A stretch of DNA of 64,000 nt, taken from contig JAZPYZ010000014.1 in NCBI GenBank assembly GCA_045544455.1, positions 36,852-100,851 on the forward strand, in the 5' to 3' direction. Below the pieces are notes generated by a model. The model ran no database searches. It had not been told where the DNA came from and was given only the letters and a program-made list of their open reading frames with translations. This DNA comes from JAZPYZ01 sp045544455. Lineage in GTDB: Bacteria; Bacillota; Clostridia; Oscillospirales; Acutalibacteraceae. The first letter of the stretch is position 1. Each line of letters begins with the position of its first letter. Shown in pieces: positions 23,721 to 31,584 of the stretch. The translations under genes were made by a program, and so were the position numbers.

Positions 23721-26518
23721 TATTTTACGAGATCTTTTAATTCGTCGATCGATTCGACCACGTGATTGAAATGTGCGATCATCGGTTCTTCGTGATAGAT
23801 CGAGTGACCGATGCATTCGCGTTTGACCAACACTTTGGTATCGATCGGAGCGTGATAACTCAACGTTAACCACTCCAATGGGGCGGCGGTGGGTTGTACC
23901 ATCATGAGTTTATCAAATTTCGCATCGCCCACCAGGCGTTGCCATTCGCCACTGGTTTGATACAGCGTGGCGGCCTCGTTTAGGTCGATGCGGCGGTTAC
24001 GCAACTTGTCCAACATCTGTCGTTTCGCGCCACGTTTGACGTTGGGACATTTGTCGTTAATCAAGATACGTACGCGCGGATCCACCACCGTTTCGAGCAA
24101 CCGTTTTTGTGCTTTCTTTTTCGGCTTAGCCGACATCAACGTCACGTCATACTTGTCATAATCCACTTCGCTTAACCAGTGAATCAACGGCGTTAAATGC
24201 GCAAACGATTTACTGAAATCGGCCATGATCAACCATTTTTCCTTGCCGTTGCGGCAGTTCATGGTTTCGCCCGGTTTATTCAAGAACACTGCATCCAGCA
24301 CACGGTCGGCGGCTTGTCCGTCTTCCTTCGAACAACACCACGCTTGCATCGCTTGATACTTGTCGCGATATTCTTCTTTCACCTCTTCGATACGGTTGAT
24401 GCTTTCGGCAATACCTTCCAAAGTGGTGCTTACCGGTCCGGGCATGTCTTCCATCGGGATATACAGGCCGCGGTTAGTGGTATAATTCTCAAGATCCGGC
24501 ACATAGAACAGGATCGGCTTGCCGGTTCCGACAAAATCAAAAAAGATGCTGGAATAGTCGGAAATCAAGATATCGACCACGCTAAGCAATTCGTCGGTAT
24601 CGATGGTAAACGGCACACAGATCTTGCGCATGTCGGGATCGTTGAAGGTGACTTTATACAAGAAATAATGCACCCGCAAAAACACTTCGTATTCATCGGT
24701 GTTGATGTGCTCGTTGAGGATCTTGACCGATTCTTTCAGTTCGTCCAGATCGTATTCTAATGCATTGTATCGCGCGCCTTTCCAGGTCGGGGCATACAAC
24801 ACGATCTTCTTATCGGTCGAAATACCGGCCGCGCGCATCCGCTCCATCACGTATTCGCGATCGGTGTTGCGGATCATATCGGTGCGCGGCAACGGTTCGT
24901 CCAACAACTGTCCTTCGAACAGGCCATCCATTTTATACGCTTGTTTAAACATGCGCTCACCGGTAAAGTGGTTGGCGGCCACTAAGTGGGTGGCGTTGAG
25001 GAAATTGTGCACGATGTTCATAGTCGCGCCGATGCGTTCGCCCGGCCGTTCGTATCCCATGACTTTGGTGGGTACGCCATGCCACGTGTTTAAAGATATC
25101 TGTTCCGGCCGGCGCGCAAAGAATTGCGGAACCGATGAGTTGGTCACGATGTATTTCGCGGTAGACAGATATCGCAGATACTCGTTACCCATACGGGTGA
25201 CGAATTTCACGTTCGGCATCGCGCGGAACTCATCCAAATTGAGTTTGGAAGCTTGTTCGTTACTGACCGTCCACACGTGGGTAAAGTCTTTAAATTCATC
25301 GCGTTTGAGCATCGCTTTGAACAAAGCGCGCGGACTGTCTAAAATACCCAGTCCACTAAAGGCGTCGTACAACACCGTTTGCTCTTCGATCGGCAGCTGA
25401 CGGTACTGCGCCACTTTGGCACGCCGATTGCTGAGTGCAAACCGTCTGACGCGTTTCATGAGTTTCTTTTTCAATTTACGCCATTTGGATTTGCGGCGCT
25501 TTTTGGGTTTCGCTTGTTCCGGTTCGGGCTCAATTTCCGGTTCCGGTGTCAGGTCAAGATCCTGAAATGCTTTGCCGGTTTGTACCGGATCGAGTTCCGG
25601 TTTGTTAAATTCAAAGAAATGCTTGCTTTTTCGTTTAGAAACCGGCGGCAACTGCAAATAGTCCCCATACACCCGTTCCAAAATTTTGTGTGCTTTGGCC
25701 GGAACCGGTAACTGGTGACCTTCAAATTCCATATAGGCCGGTTCGCCGAAATAGTCTTTCGGGAAGGTTTCCTTTTTGACACTGTATAAACTGGAAAACA
25801 CACACAAGCACGGCATGGAAGGATCGTCCGTTTCGGTCATCAACCGGGTTATCTGATCGTGGATCGAATCAAACGATCGTAAAGCACCGTATACCTTTAA
25901 CGGGTAGTAGTATTTCAAACGTTTTTTCAACGTTTTGTACCACGATTTCGTATGCAATCCCGATTTAACCCACAACGTGCGGCGCAGAATACGCAACGTG
26001 CGGTAACGCCGTTTCATGGATTTGGTGTATTCGGCCGGCACGTAATCCAGCGGGAAGATATCCAAGCTGGGTCCGTTGTTCAGTGCGATACCGCTTAACC
26101 GTTCTTTGGTATGTTCGGTTTTACGCGTCATTTCCACCTGTGACAAAATCGACCAGTGGTGCGGATTGGTGTCCGGGCTATCCAGTTCATAGCCGTCCGG
26201 CAACCCGGTTTTGGCCAGTTCCAAAAACCGTTCGTAGTCGGCACGCGGCATCAGCAGATCCACGTCATCGTCCCACGGGATAAACCCTTTGTGACGCACC
26301 GCGCCAAGCAGGGTGCCTTCGCCCAAATAATACGTAAGGTTGTGCTTGCGGCAAAACGCATCCACCACCAATAAAATTTCGGTCACATACCCTTGCAACA
26401 ATCGCATATATCCATAATCGTCCGGCGTCATGTTGAGTTCTACGCCGTCCGGCAACATCACATGACCTTGTTCGGTTTCGGTGATATTCATGGGTATGGT
26501 TTTGTTTTCGGCAATCAT
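23720..26518 (-). CDS. Three-part cell-wall enzyme: LicD nucleotidyl/phosphotransferase plus CDP-glycerol glycerophosphotransferase (TagF-like) plus partial GT-B domain
   Basis: 932 aa. Residues 41-310 are a LicD domain, with the metal motif PWDDDVD at 81-87, of the type that adds phosphocholine or phospho-sugars to surface glycans. A Glu/Pro-rich then Lys/Arg-rich linker follows (324-365). Residues 380-745 are a TagB/TagF glycerophosphotransferase (NTWHG at 477-481, APTWKG, SDYSS at 653-657). Residues 757-932 look like the N-terminal half of a GT-B glycosyltransferase. It probably builds or decorates a teichoic-acid-like polymer. The ATG at 26518 is 7 nt from GAGGTG. It stands alone with its own promoter. 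Confidence 0.85.
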   Translation of the reverse strand: MIAENKTIPMNITETEQGHVMLPDGVELNMTPDDYGYMRLLQGYVTEILLVVDAFCRKHNLTYYLGEGTLLGAVRHKGFIPWDDDVDLLMPRADYERFLELAKTGLPDGYELDSPDTNPHHWSILSQVEMTRKTEHTKERLSGIALNNGPSLDIFPLDYVPAEYTKSMKRRYRTLRILRRTLWVKSGLHTKSWYKTLKKRLKYYYPLKVYGALRSFDSIHDQITRLMTETDDPSMPCLCVFSSLYSVKKETFPKDYFGEPAYMEFEGHQLPVPAKAHKILERVYGDYLQLPPVSKRKSKHFFEFNKPELDPVQTGKAFQDLDLTPEPEIEPEPEQAKPKKRRKSKWRKLKKKLMKRVRRFALSNRRAKVAQYRQLPIEEQTVLYDAFSGLGILDSPRALFKAMLKRDEFKDFTHVWTVSNEQASKLNLDEFRAMPNVKFVTRMGNEYLRYLSTAKYIVTNSSVPQFFARRPEQISLNTWHGVPTKVMGYERPGERIGATMNIVHNFLNATHLVAANHFTGERMFKQAYKMDGLFEGQLLDEPLPRTDMIRNTDREYVMERMRAAGISTDKKIVLYAPTWKGARYNALEYDLDELKESVKILNEHINTDEYEVFLRVHYFLYKVTFNDPDMRKICVPFTIDTDELLSVVDILISDYSSIFFDFVGTGKPILFYVPDLENYTTNRGLYIPMEDMPGPVSTTLEGIAESINRIEEVKEEYRDKYQAMQAWCCSKEDGQAADRVLDAVFLNKPGETMNCRNGKEKWLIMADFSKSFAHLTPLIHWLSEVDYDKYDVTLMSAKPKKKAQKRLLETVVDPRVRILINDKCPNVKRGAKRQMLDKLRNRRIDLNEAATLYQTSGEWQRLVGDAKFDKLMMVQPTAAPLEWLTLSYHAPIDTKVLVKRECIGHSIYHEEPMIAHFNHVVESIDELKDLVK

Positions 26519-26578
26519 ACTTTTACACCTCAAACTATAACGTCGTTCATCGAAAACCATTCCGGTGAACGTGCTATG

Positions 26579-26607
26579 ATTATATCATATCTTTCAAAAA
26601 GTATCAA
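26579..26607 (-). promoter_or_regulatory. Promoter of the LicD/TagF gene
   Basis: TTGATA, a 17-nt spacer ending TGA, then a consensus TATAAT on the minus strand. Leader about 55 nt. Confidence 0.75.
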
Positions 26608-26645
26608 TATATGTTTTACAAATCCGAAATTTGTCGAAAATGGCA

Positions 26646-26676
26646 TGAAAAACCGCCGCCCTTTTAAGGACGACGG
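26646..26676 (-). terminator. Terminator after the PepSY lipoprotein gene
   Basis: A 9-bp GC-rich stem with G-U pairs on the minus strand, then a T-run. Confidence 0.72.
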
Positions 26677-26691
26677 TGTGGGATGATGCCG

Positions 26692-27051
26692 TTAGTCGTG
26701 GCGTTCCTTTTGCGATCGAAGAATTTCGCCGGTTTCGGCATGAATATCGTAGTCGAATTCATATTCAGCGGTTTCAAAGGTGATGTCGTATATCGAAACA
26801 CCGCGTTCTTTCTCCAGCTCTATTTCCAGATCAAACACATCGGTTTCATGAACGCCGGCGTGGGCCAAGGCGGCCGCTTTCGCTTGGTCGCGCGTTAACA
26901 GTTTCGCGGTCGCGTTGGCGGAAGGGGAGGTGGTTGTGGTGGCGGACGAAGAGGCAGCGTTGGTTTTATCGAGATTTGGCACCAACCGACTACACCCGGC
27001 AAGCACTACCAAGGCGCAAACGACAGATATTAAAACAAGCAGTTTTTTCAT
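26692..27051 (-). CDS. Lipoprotein with PepSY domain
   Basis: 119 aa. The signal peptide ends in the lipobox LAGC (Cys20). A Ser/Thr/Ala linker precedes one PepSY domain (about 50-115: LTRDQAKAAALAHAG ... YDITFETAEYEFDYDIHAETGEIL). PepSY domains often inhibit or chaperone peptidases outside the cell. No peptidase gene is adjacent. The ATG at 27051 has AAAGGAG ahead and gives the expected short N terminus. Confidence 0.85.
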   Translation of the reverse strand: MKKLLVLISVVCALVVLAGCSRLVPNLDKTNAASSSATTTTSPSANATAKLLTRDQAKAAALAHAGVHETDVFDLEIELEKERGVSIYDITFETAEYEFDYDIHAETGEILRSQKERHD

Positions 27052-27076
27052 AACGCGATCTCCTTTGTTGGGTGAC

Positions 27077-27108
27077 AAAAAGGGGGCGGATGTCATCCGC
27101 CCCCTTTT
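27077..27108 (-). terminator. Terminator after the rubrerythrin gene
   Basis: A GC-rich hairpin of about 15 bp with T-runs on both strands. It closes the perR-rubrerythrin operon before the PepSY gene. Confidence 0.85.
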
Positions 27109-27114
27109 GTGAAC

Positions 27115-27660
27115 TTATTTGAAATAACGGTTGAGCAGTCCTTCGAATGCCTTGCCGTGTCTCGCTTCGTCCTTCGCCATCTCGTGGACGGTGTCGTGGA
27201 TGGCATCCAGTCCGAGCTCTTTAGCGCGACGCGCCAGTTTCATTTTGCCGTCGGTAGCGCCGAATTCCGCTTCTACCCGCATCGACAGGTTCTTCGCGGT
27301 GCTGTCGGTCAACACTTCGCCGAGCAGTTCAGCAAATTTGGCGGCGTGTTCGGCTTCTTCATACGCCGCTTTTTCCCAATACAGGCCAATTTCCGGATAG
27401 CCTTCGCGGTGGGCAACACGCGCCATCGCGAGATACATACCGACTTCGCTGCATTCGCCATTAAAGTTAGCACGCAACATGTCGATGATTTCAGCATCCA
27501 CGCCTTGCGCGATTCCTACGCGATGTTCATCGGCCCATTCGCGTTTTTCGCCGCCGACTTCTTTGAATTTTTCGGCCGGCACGCCGCAAGTCGGGCAAGC
27601 CATCGGGGCACTGTCACCGGTGTGAACGTAACCGCAAACCGTACAAACAAACTTTTTCAT
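27115..27660 (-). CDS. Reverse rubrerythrin (peroxide reductase)
   Basis: 181 aa. The rubredoxin-type iron site comes first (Cys6, Cys9, Cys22, Cys25) and the di-iron four-helix domain second (about 45-180, with ExxH motifs such as EEAEHA and DEARHG). This reversed order defines the clostridial enzyme that reduces hydrogen peroxide with NADH-derived electrons. A GGAGG site precedes the ATG. It lies 28 nt after perR on the same strand, under the same PerR-box promoter, as expected for oxidative-stress defence in an anaerobe. Confidence 0.93.
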   Translation of the reverse strand: MKKFVCTVCGYVHTGDSAPMACPTCGVPAEKFKEVGGEKREWADEHRVGIAQGVDAEIIDMLRANFNGECSEVGMYLAMARVAHREGYPEIGLYWEKAAYEEAEHAAKFAELLGEVLTDSTAKNLSMRVEAEFGATDGKMKLARRAKELGLDAIHDTVHEMAKDEARHGKAFEGLLNRYFK

Positions 27661-27688
27661 AATTTCATTCCTCCGTTAATATGATAAT

Positions 27689-28102
27689 TTAATTTTTTTG
27701 ACACGAACAACAATCTTGACAAATGCCGGAAAACAAAATCGTTTCGAATTGTACTTCCGCCATGTCGCTGGGGGTAATAGCGCGAACCTGCGTCTCATCC
27801 AAGGGGAAATCCAACACGCGTTCGCATTTGGTGCATCGAAAATGGCCGTGTGGGTGAGGGTTTCCGTCAAATCGGTTTTCACCGGTACCGACGGCAATCA
27901 CTTTGACCAATCCTGCTTTTTCCAACGCGTGCAAAGAATTATAAATCGTGGTGCGTGAAAAATGAGGATACTGTTTCACAACCGCTTCATAAATGGTATC
28001 CGCAGACGGGTGGATCGGGTGATGAATAAGATATTCATATACCGCTGCCCGTTGTGGCGTTACCCGCAACCCGTGTTGCTGTAACGCGAGACACACGTTC
28101 AT
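27689..28102 (-). CDS. perR: PerR-type peroxide-sensing repressor (Fur family)
   Basis: 137 aa. A winged helix (about 8-80; FSRTTIYNSLHALEKAGLV) is followed by the metal-sensing half. NRFDGNPHPHGHF carries the Asp and His residues that distinguish PerR from Fur, and two CxxC pairs (CTKC, CQDC) form the structural zinc site. The ATG at 28102 is 7 nt from AAAGGAGG; the in-frame TTG at 28108 is less likely. A PerR-box palindrome overlaps the predicted transcript start. Confidence 0.9.
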   Translation of the reverse strand: MNVCLALQQHGLRVTPQRAAVYEYLIHHPIHPSADTIYEAVVKQYPHFSRTTIYNSLHALEKAGLVKVIAVGTGENRFDGNPHPHGHFRCTKCERVLDFPLDETQVRAITPSDMAEVQFETILFSGICQDCCSCQKN

Positions 28103-28132
28103 ACACAACCCTCCTTTGAAATAAATTGTAAT

Positions 28133-28180
28133 TTGTAATGATTACAATGTTAGTATAACAACAAGAATGCGTTTTGTCAA
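28133..28180 (-). promoter_or_regulatory. perR promoter with PerR box
   Basis: TTGACA (28175-28180), 17 nt, TATACT (28152-28157), then the perfect 7-1-7 palindrome TTGTAATGATTACAA (28133-28147) at the start of transcription. It resembles the Bacillus PerR box TTATAATNATTATAA. Confidence 0.8.
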
Positions 28181-28223
28181 CATCCAAATTAAAAATTTTT
28201 CAAAAATTTTTGCAAAAAAATGG

Positions 28224-28256
28224 AAAAAGCTTTCTCGCAACGGAGAAAGCTTTTTT
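28224..28256 (-). terminator. Terminator after apgM
   Basis: An 8-bp core stem GCTTTCTC/GAGAAAGC, extended by A/T pairs, with T-runs on both strands. Confidence 0.88.
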
Positions 28257-28266
28257 ATATATAGGA

Positions 28267-29478
28267 TTAATGTTGTAACAAGGTGTTCATCAGAGAACCG
28301 ACCGGTTTTACCTCGGCGCAGATGCCGGCGGCGGTCTGTTCGGTAAAGCAATCGACGCCCGGCTTGGTTTTGTCCGACCGGTATAACAGATAGGGGACCG
28401 GATCGGCTGAGTGGGTGCGTGTAGCCAACGGGGTGGGGTGATCCGGTAGGATCAGTACCGAAAAATCGCCCATCTGCCGCAGTTCCTCCAACAACGGGGC
28501 CAACAAACGTCGGTCTATTTCTTCGATGGCGCGCACTTTGTTTTCTGGTTCACCGCGGTGGCCGCATTCGTCCGGTGCTTCTACGTGGACGTATACTAAA
28601 TCGGCCCCCTCACGCAACGCTTGCACGGCTGCTTGTTGTTTGCCTTCAAAATTGGTATCGATATAGCCGGTCGCGCCTTCCACTTCATACACCTTCATGC
28701 CGTTGAGACGCGCGATACCTTTGAGCAGGTCGACGGCTGAGATCATAGCGCCGTTTACTCCAAATCGATCGTAGAAGTTCTGCAGGTTCGGGCGACTGCC
28801 TTGCCCCCACAACCAGATCGCGTTAGCCGGGGCCAACCCTTTGGCGCGTCGCGCAACGTTGACGGGATGGTCGGTCAGCAGATCAACGCTTTTTTGCATC
28901 ATGTCCAAAAGCGGTGCAGCGCTGGGATGTTTGGCGAGATGATCACCGATCACCTGGCCGGAAATATCGTGCGGCGGCGTGAGTGTGCCGATATCGCCGG
29001 TTTGCCCGTGCCACACTAAACAATGCCGGTATGCTGTACCGGTGTGGAACGAAAAGGTTTCGTTTCCAAACGCCGCTTGTAGTGTATGGATCAATTCGTC
29101 GGCTTCGTCGGTGTGGATGTCACCGCCGCAGTAGTCGGCCATATGCTTTTGGGTATAGTCGGTTTCATCGGACAAGGTAACCAGATTGCACCGCAGTGCC
29201 ATATCGTTGTCACCTAGTTCCACGCCGATATTAGCCGCCTCCAACGGGGAACGGCCGGTATAGCAATCCGACGGGTTATAACCGAGCACCGACAAGTTGG
29301 CCACGTCACTACCGGGGGACATGCCGGCCGGTACGGTTTGTACCATGCCGATTTCCGAAACGGCCGCGAGCGCATCCATAGTCGGCTTGTTTGCGCACAT
29401 CATCGGCGTTTTCCCACCGAGAACGTCGTGCGGTGTGTCGGCCATGCCGTCGCACAATAAAATCACATATTTTTGCAT
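28267..29478 (-). CDS. apgM: Cofactor-independent phosphoglycerate mutase, ApgM type
   Basis: 403 aa, the archaeal-type length. It interconverts 3- and 2-phosphoglycerate in glycolysis with bound divalent metals. Metal and substrate motifs include LLCDGMAD (Asp10), GSDVANLSVLGYNP (about 56-69, with the candidate catalytic Ser63) and HVEAPDECGHRG. The alkaline-phosphatase-like fold is clear. A related phosphonopyruvate decarboxylase name is sometimes attached to this family but is less likely. Single gene with its own terminator; CGAGGTG lies before the ATG. Confidence 0.92.
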   Translation of the reverse strand: MQKYVILLCDGMADTPHDVLGGKTPMMCANKPTMDALAAVSEIGMVQTVPAGMSPGSDVANLSVLGYNPSDCYTGRSPLEAANIGVELGDNDMALRCNLVTLSDETDYTQKHMADYCGGDIHTDEADELIHTLQAAFGNETFSFHTGTAYRHCLVWHGQTGDIGTLTPPHDISGQVIGDHLAKHPSAAPLLDMMQKSVDLLTDHPVNVARRAKGLAPANAIWLWGQGSRPNLQNFYDRFGVNGAMISAVDLLKGIARLNGMKVYEVEGATGYIDTNFEGKQQAAVQALREGADLVYVHVEAPDECGHRGEPENKVRAIEEIDRRLLAPLLEELRQMGDFSVLILPDHPTPLATRTHSADPVPYLLYRSDKTKPGVDCFTEQTAAGICAEVKPVGSLMNTLLQH

Positions 29479-29511
29479 TTAAAACACCTCGTTTTGGCAA
29501 CTGTGTTTCTC

Positions 29512-29540
29512 ATTATACACGAAATGTTGTCAAAACAAAA
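29512..29540 (-). promoter_or_regulatory. Promoter of apgM
   Basis: TATAAT preceded by GTGTG on the minus strand. The -35 (TTTTGT) is weak at 17 nt. Confidence 0.45.
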
Positions 29541-29589
29541 GAATAAAATAAAAAATATTAAAAAATAGTTACCATCACGCGAAAAAGCA

Positions 29590-29618
29590 TTGCTTTTTCA
29601 TCTATAAAAGGGTATAAT
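29590..29618 (+). promoter_or_regulatory. Promoter of the decarboxylase gamma-beta operon
   Basis: TTGCTT, 17 nt, TATAAT. The inverted repeat GAAAAAGC-ATT-GCTTTTTC overlaps the -35 (29581-29599) and could be an operator or an upstream stop signal. Confidence 0.65.
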
Positions 29619-29683
29619 ACAACTAATCATTATCGTGGGTAGATTTGGGCTTTTTGTTCTCCCGCAGGAAAAGGTGTATAGCT

Positions 29684-30085
29684 ATGAATGTATTAGGATT
29701 AACCGCCAACATGGATGTGATGGCGTTGCTGCAAGAATCGGGCATGACGGTATTGATCGGTTGCGTGGTCGTATTTTCGGTGTTGTTGTTATTAACGATC
29801 ATCTTTAAATTGTTTGGTGTGGTGGCCGGTTCGTTGACGAAACCGGAAGCGGCACCGGCACCGGTGTTGGTGTCGAAACCGGCTATACAACCCATGTCGG
29901 CACCGGCCAAACCGGTCGTGCAAAACGGCGTCAGCGATGAGGTTGTGGCCGTGATCGCGGCCGCCGTCGCGGCCATGTCGGCCGACAGCGGAACGACTTA
30001 CGCGGTGCGCCGCATTGCGCGTTCGACGACCGGTCGATCGGCATGGGCAGCAGCCGGCATCGCGGAAAATACGCGCAGTTTCTGA
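29684..30085 (+). CDS. Sodium-pump decarboxylase gamma subunit (OadG-like)
   Basis: 133 aa. One membrane segment (about residues 18-46, VLIGCVVVFSVLLLLTIIF) is followed by a Pro/Ala linker and an Ala-rich C-terminal helix ending in a basic tail. This is the pattern of OadG-type subunits, which hold the decarboxylase complex together. The ATG at 29684 replaces an upstream start lying in the leader. The beta subunit starts 17 nt downstream. No alpha or biotin-carrier subunit is within the window. Confidence 0.8.
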   Translation: MNVLGLTANMDVMALLQESGMTVLIGCVVVFSVLLLLTIIFKLFGVVAGSLTKPEAAPAPVLVSKPAIQPMSAPAKPVVQNGVSDEVVAVIAAAVAAMSADSGTTYAVRRIARSTTGRSAWAAAGIAENTRSF

Positions 30086-30101
30086 TCTGGGGGATTTCTT
30101 T

Positions 30102-31517
30102 ATGCAAGATTTATGGTTAGCCATACAACAATTATGGGCCGAATCCGGTATTGTACAACTGTTGAATTTTGAAAACGGCGGTTGGAAAAATTTGATTATG
30201 CTTGGGATCGCATGCGTGCTGATCTATCTGGCGATCAAAAAACAGTTTGAACCGTTGTTACTGTTGCCGATTGCGTTTGGGATGCTGTTGGTCAATCTGC
30301 CGCTTTCCGGCATCATGGATCCGCAACAAAACTCATTGGTTCAATTTACTAATGAAGAATTATCGTCCTATGTTGACGGTACATATGAACAGAACTATCC
30401 GGTGTATACCATGGAAGCGAACGTTCCGGTCGATCAAGTTACGATTCGGGAAGAGGTTAATGCCAAGGGACAATCGGTAGTGGTATGTACGGTTGGCGAG
30501 GCCCGTTACTTGGTGGAGGAAATCGAAGGCGATACCGCTACGGTAATTGTGCCGTATTGGCAACACTTTGAGCAGGGCGGCTTGTTTTGGTATTTGTATC
30601 AAGGGGTAAAATTCGGTATTTATCCGCCCTTGATCTTTTTGGGGATCGGTTGTATGACCGATTTTGGACCGTTGTTATCTAACCCGGCCAGTTTCTTGTT
30701 GGGTGCGGCGGCGCAACTCGGTATTTTCCTTGTGTATTTCGGCGCGCGCATGGTTGGCTTGCTCGGGGTAGAAGGGGTAGCGTTTACGGCGCAAGAAGCT
30801 GCCTCGATTGCGATTATCGGCGGGGCGGATGGGCCGACGGCGATTTATTTAACTTCGAAATTGGCGCCGCATTTGTTAGGCGCGATTGCGGTGGCGGCAT
30901 ACTCGTATATGGCGTTGGTCCCGATTATCCAACCGCCCATTATGAAAGCGCTTACAACCAAAAAAGAACGTTCGGTTGTGATGACACAACTGCGCACGGT
31001 TTCGAAAACCGAGAAGATTTTGTTCCCGATTTTCGTGTCGGTTATTTGCGTGTTATTATTGCCAAGCGCCGCACCGCTGGTTGGGATGCTGATGTTGGGT
31101 AACTTGTTCCGCGAAAGCGCGGTGGTAGAACGGTTAAGCAAAACTGCACAAAACGAATTGATGAATATTATTACTATTTTACTTGGCATTACGGTCGGTG
31201 CAACAGCTAATGCTGCCACCTTCTTGCAATGGAAAACCCTGTTGATTATTGCACTGGGATTGTTGGCGTTCTGCTTTGGAACGACCGGTGGCGTATTGCT
31301 TGGCAAGTTGATGTATGTTTTAACAGGAGGCAAGGTCAACCCGTTGATCGGCTCGGCCGGCGTGTCGGCGGTTCCGATGGCGGCGCGCGTGGCGCAAAAA
31401 GTCGGGCAAGAAGAAAACCCCGGCAATTTCCTGTTGATGCACGCTATGGGCCCGAACGTGGCCGGCGTAATCGGCTCTGCTGTAGCGGCAGGTGTGTTGC
31501 TGAGTTTGTTCGGTTAA
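30102..31517 (+). CDS. Sodium ion-translocating decarboxylase beta subunit (OadB/GcdB-like) with an extra insert
   Basis: 471 aa, longer than the usual 370-430. It decarboxylates carboxybiotin and pumps sodium ions out. The family core is intact: YPPLIFLGIGCMTDFGPLL with Asp187, GGADGPTAIY, and the C-terminal GPNVAGVIGSAVAAG. Between the first hydrophobic unit and the core (about residues 72-157) lies a hydrophilic insert of about 85 residues. The partner could be oxaloacetate, methylmalonyl-CoA or glutaconyl-CoA decarboxylase; the missing alpha subunit leaves this open. GGGGGA is 8 nt before the ATG. Confidence 0.88.
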   Translation: MQDLWLAIQQLWAESGIVQLLNFENGGWKNLIMLGIACVLIYLAIKKQFEPLLLLPIAFGMLLVNLPLSGIMDPQQNSLVQFTNEELSSYVDGTYEQNYPVYTMEANVPVDQVTIREEVNAKGQSVVVCTVGEARYLVEEIEGDTATVIVPYWQHFEQGGLFWYLYQGVKFGIYPPLIFLGIGCMTDFGPLLSNPASFLLGAAAQLGIFLVYFGARMVGLLGVEGVAFTAQEAASIAIIGGADGPTAIYLTSKLAPHLLGAIAVAAYSYMALVPIIQPPIMKALTTKKERSVVMTQLRTVSKTEKILFPIFVSVICVLLLPSAAPLVGMLMLGNLFRESAVVERLSKTAQNELMNIITILLGITVGATANAATFLQWKTLLIIALGLLAFCFGTTGGVLLGKLMYVLTGGKVNPLIGSAGVSAVPMAARVAQKVGQEENPGNFLLMHAMGPNVAGVIGSAVAAGVLLSLFG

Positions 31518-31523
31518 TCCCAC

Positions 31524-31555
31524 AACGGGAGGGAGATGCGTTTCTCCCTCCCGTT
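31524..31555 (+). terminator. Hairpin after the decarboxylase operon (weak terminator)
   Basis: A 13-bp perfect GC-rich stem, but followed by ATGACTATT rather than a T-run. It may be a processing or stabilising stem, or a weak stop. Confidence 0.5.
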
Positions 31556-31584
31556 ATGACTATTACAACCAATAAGGAGATACC

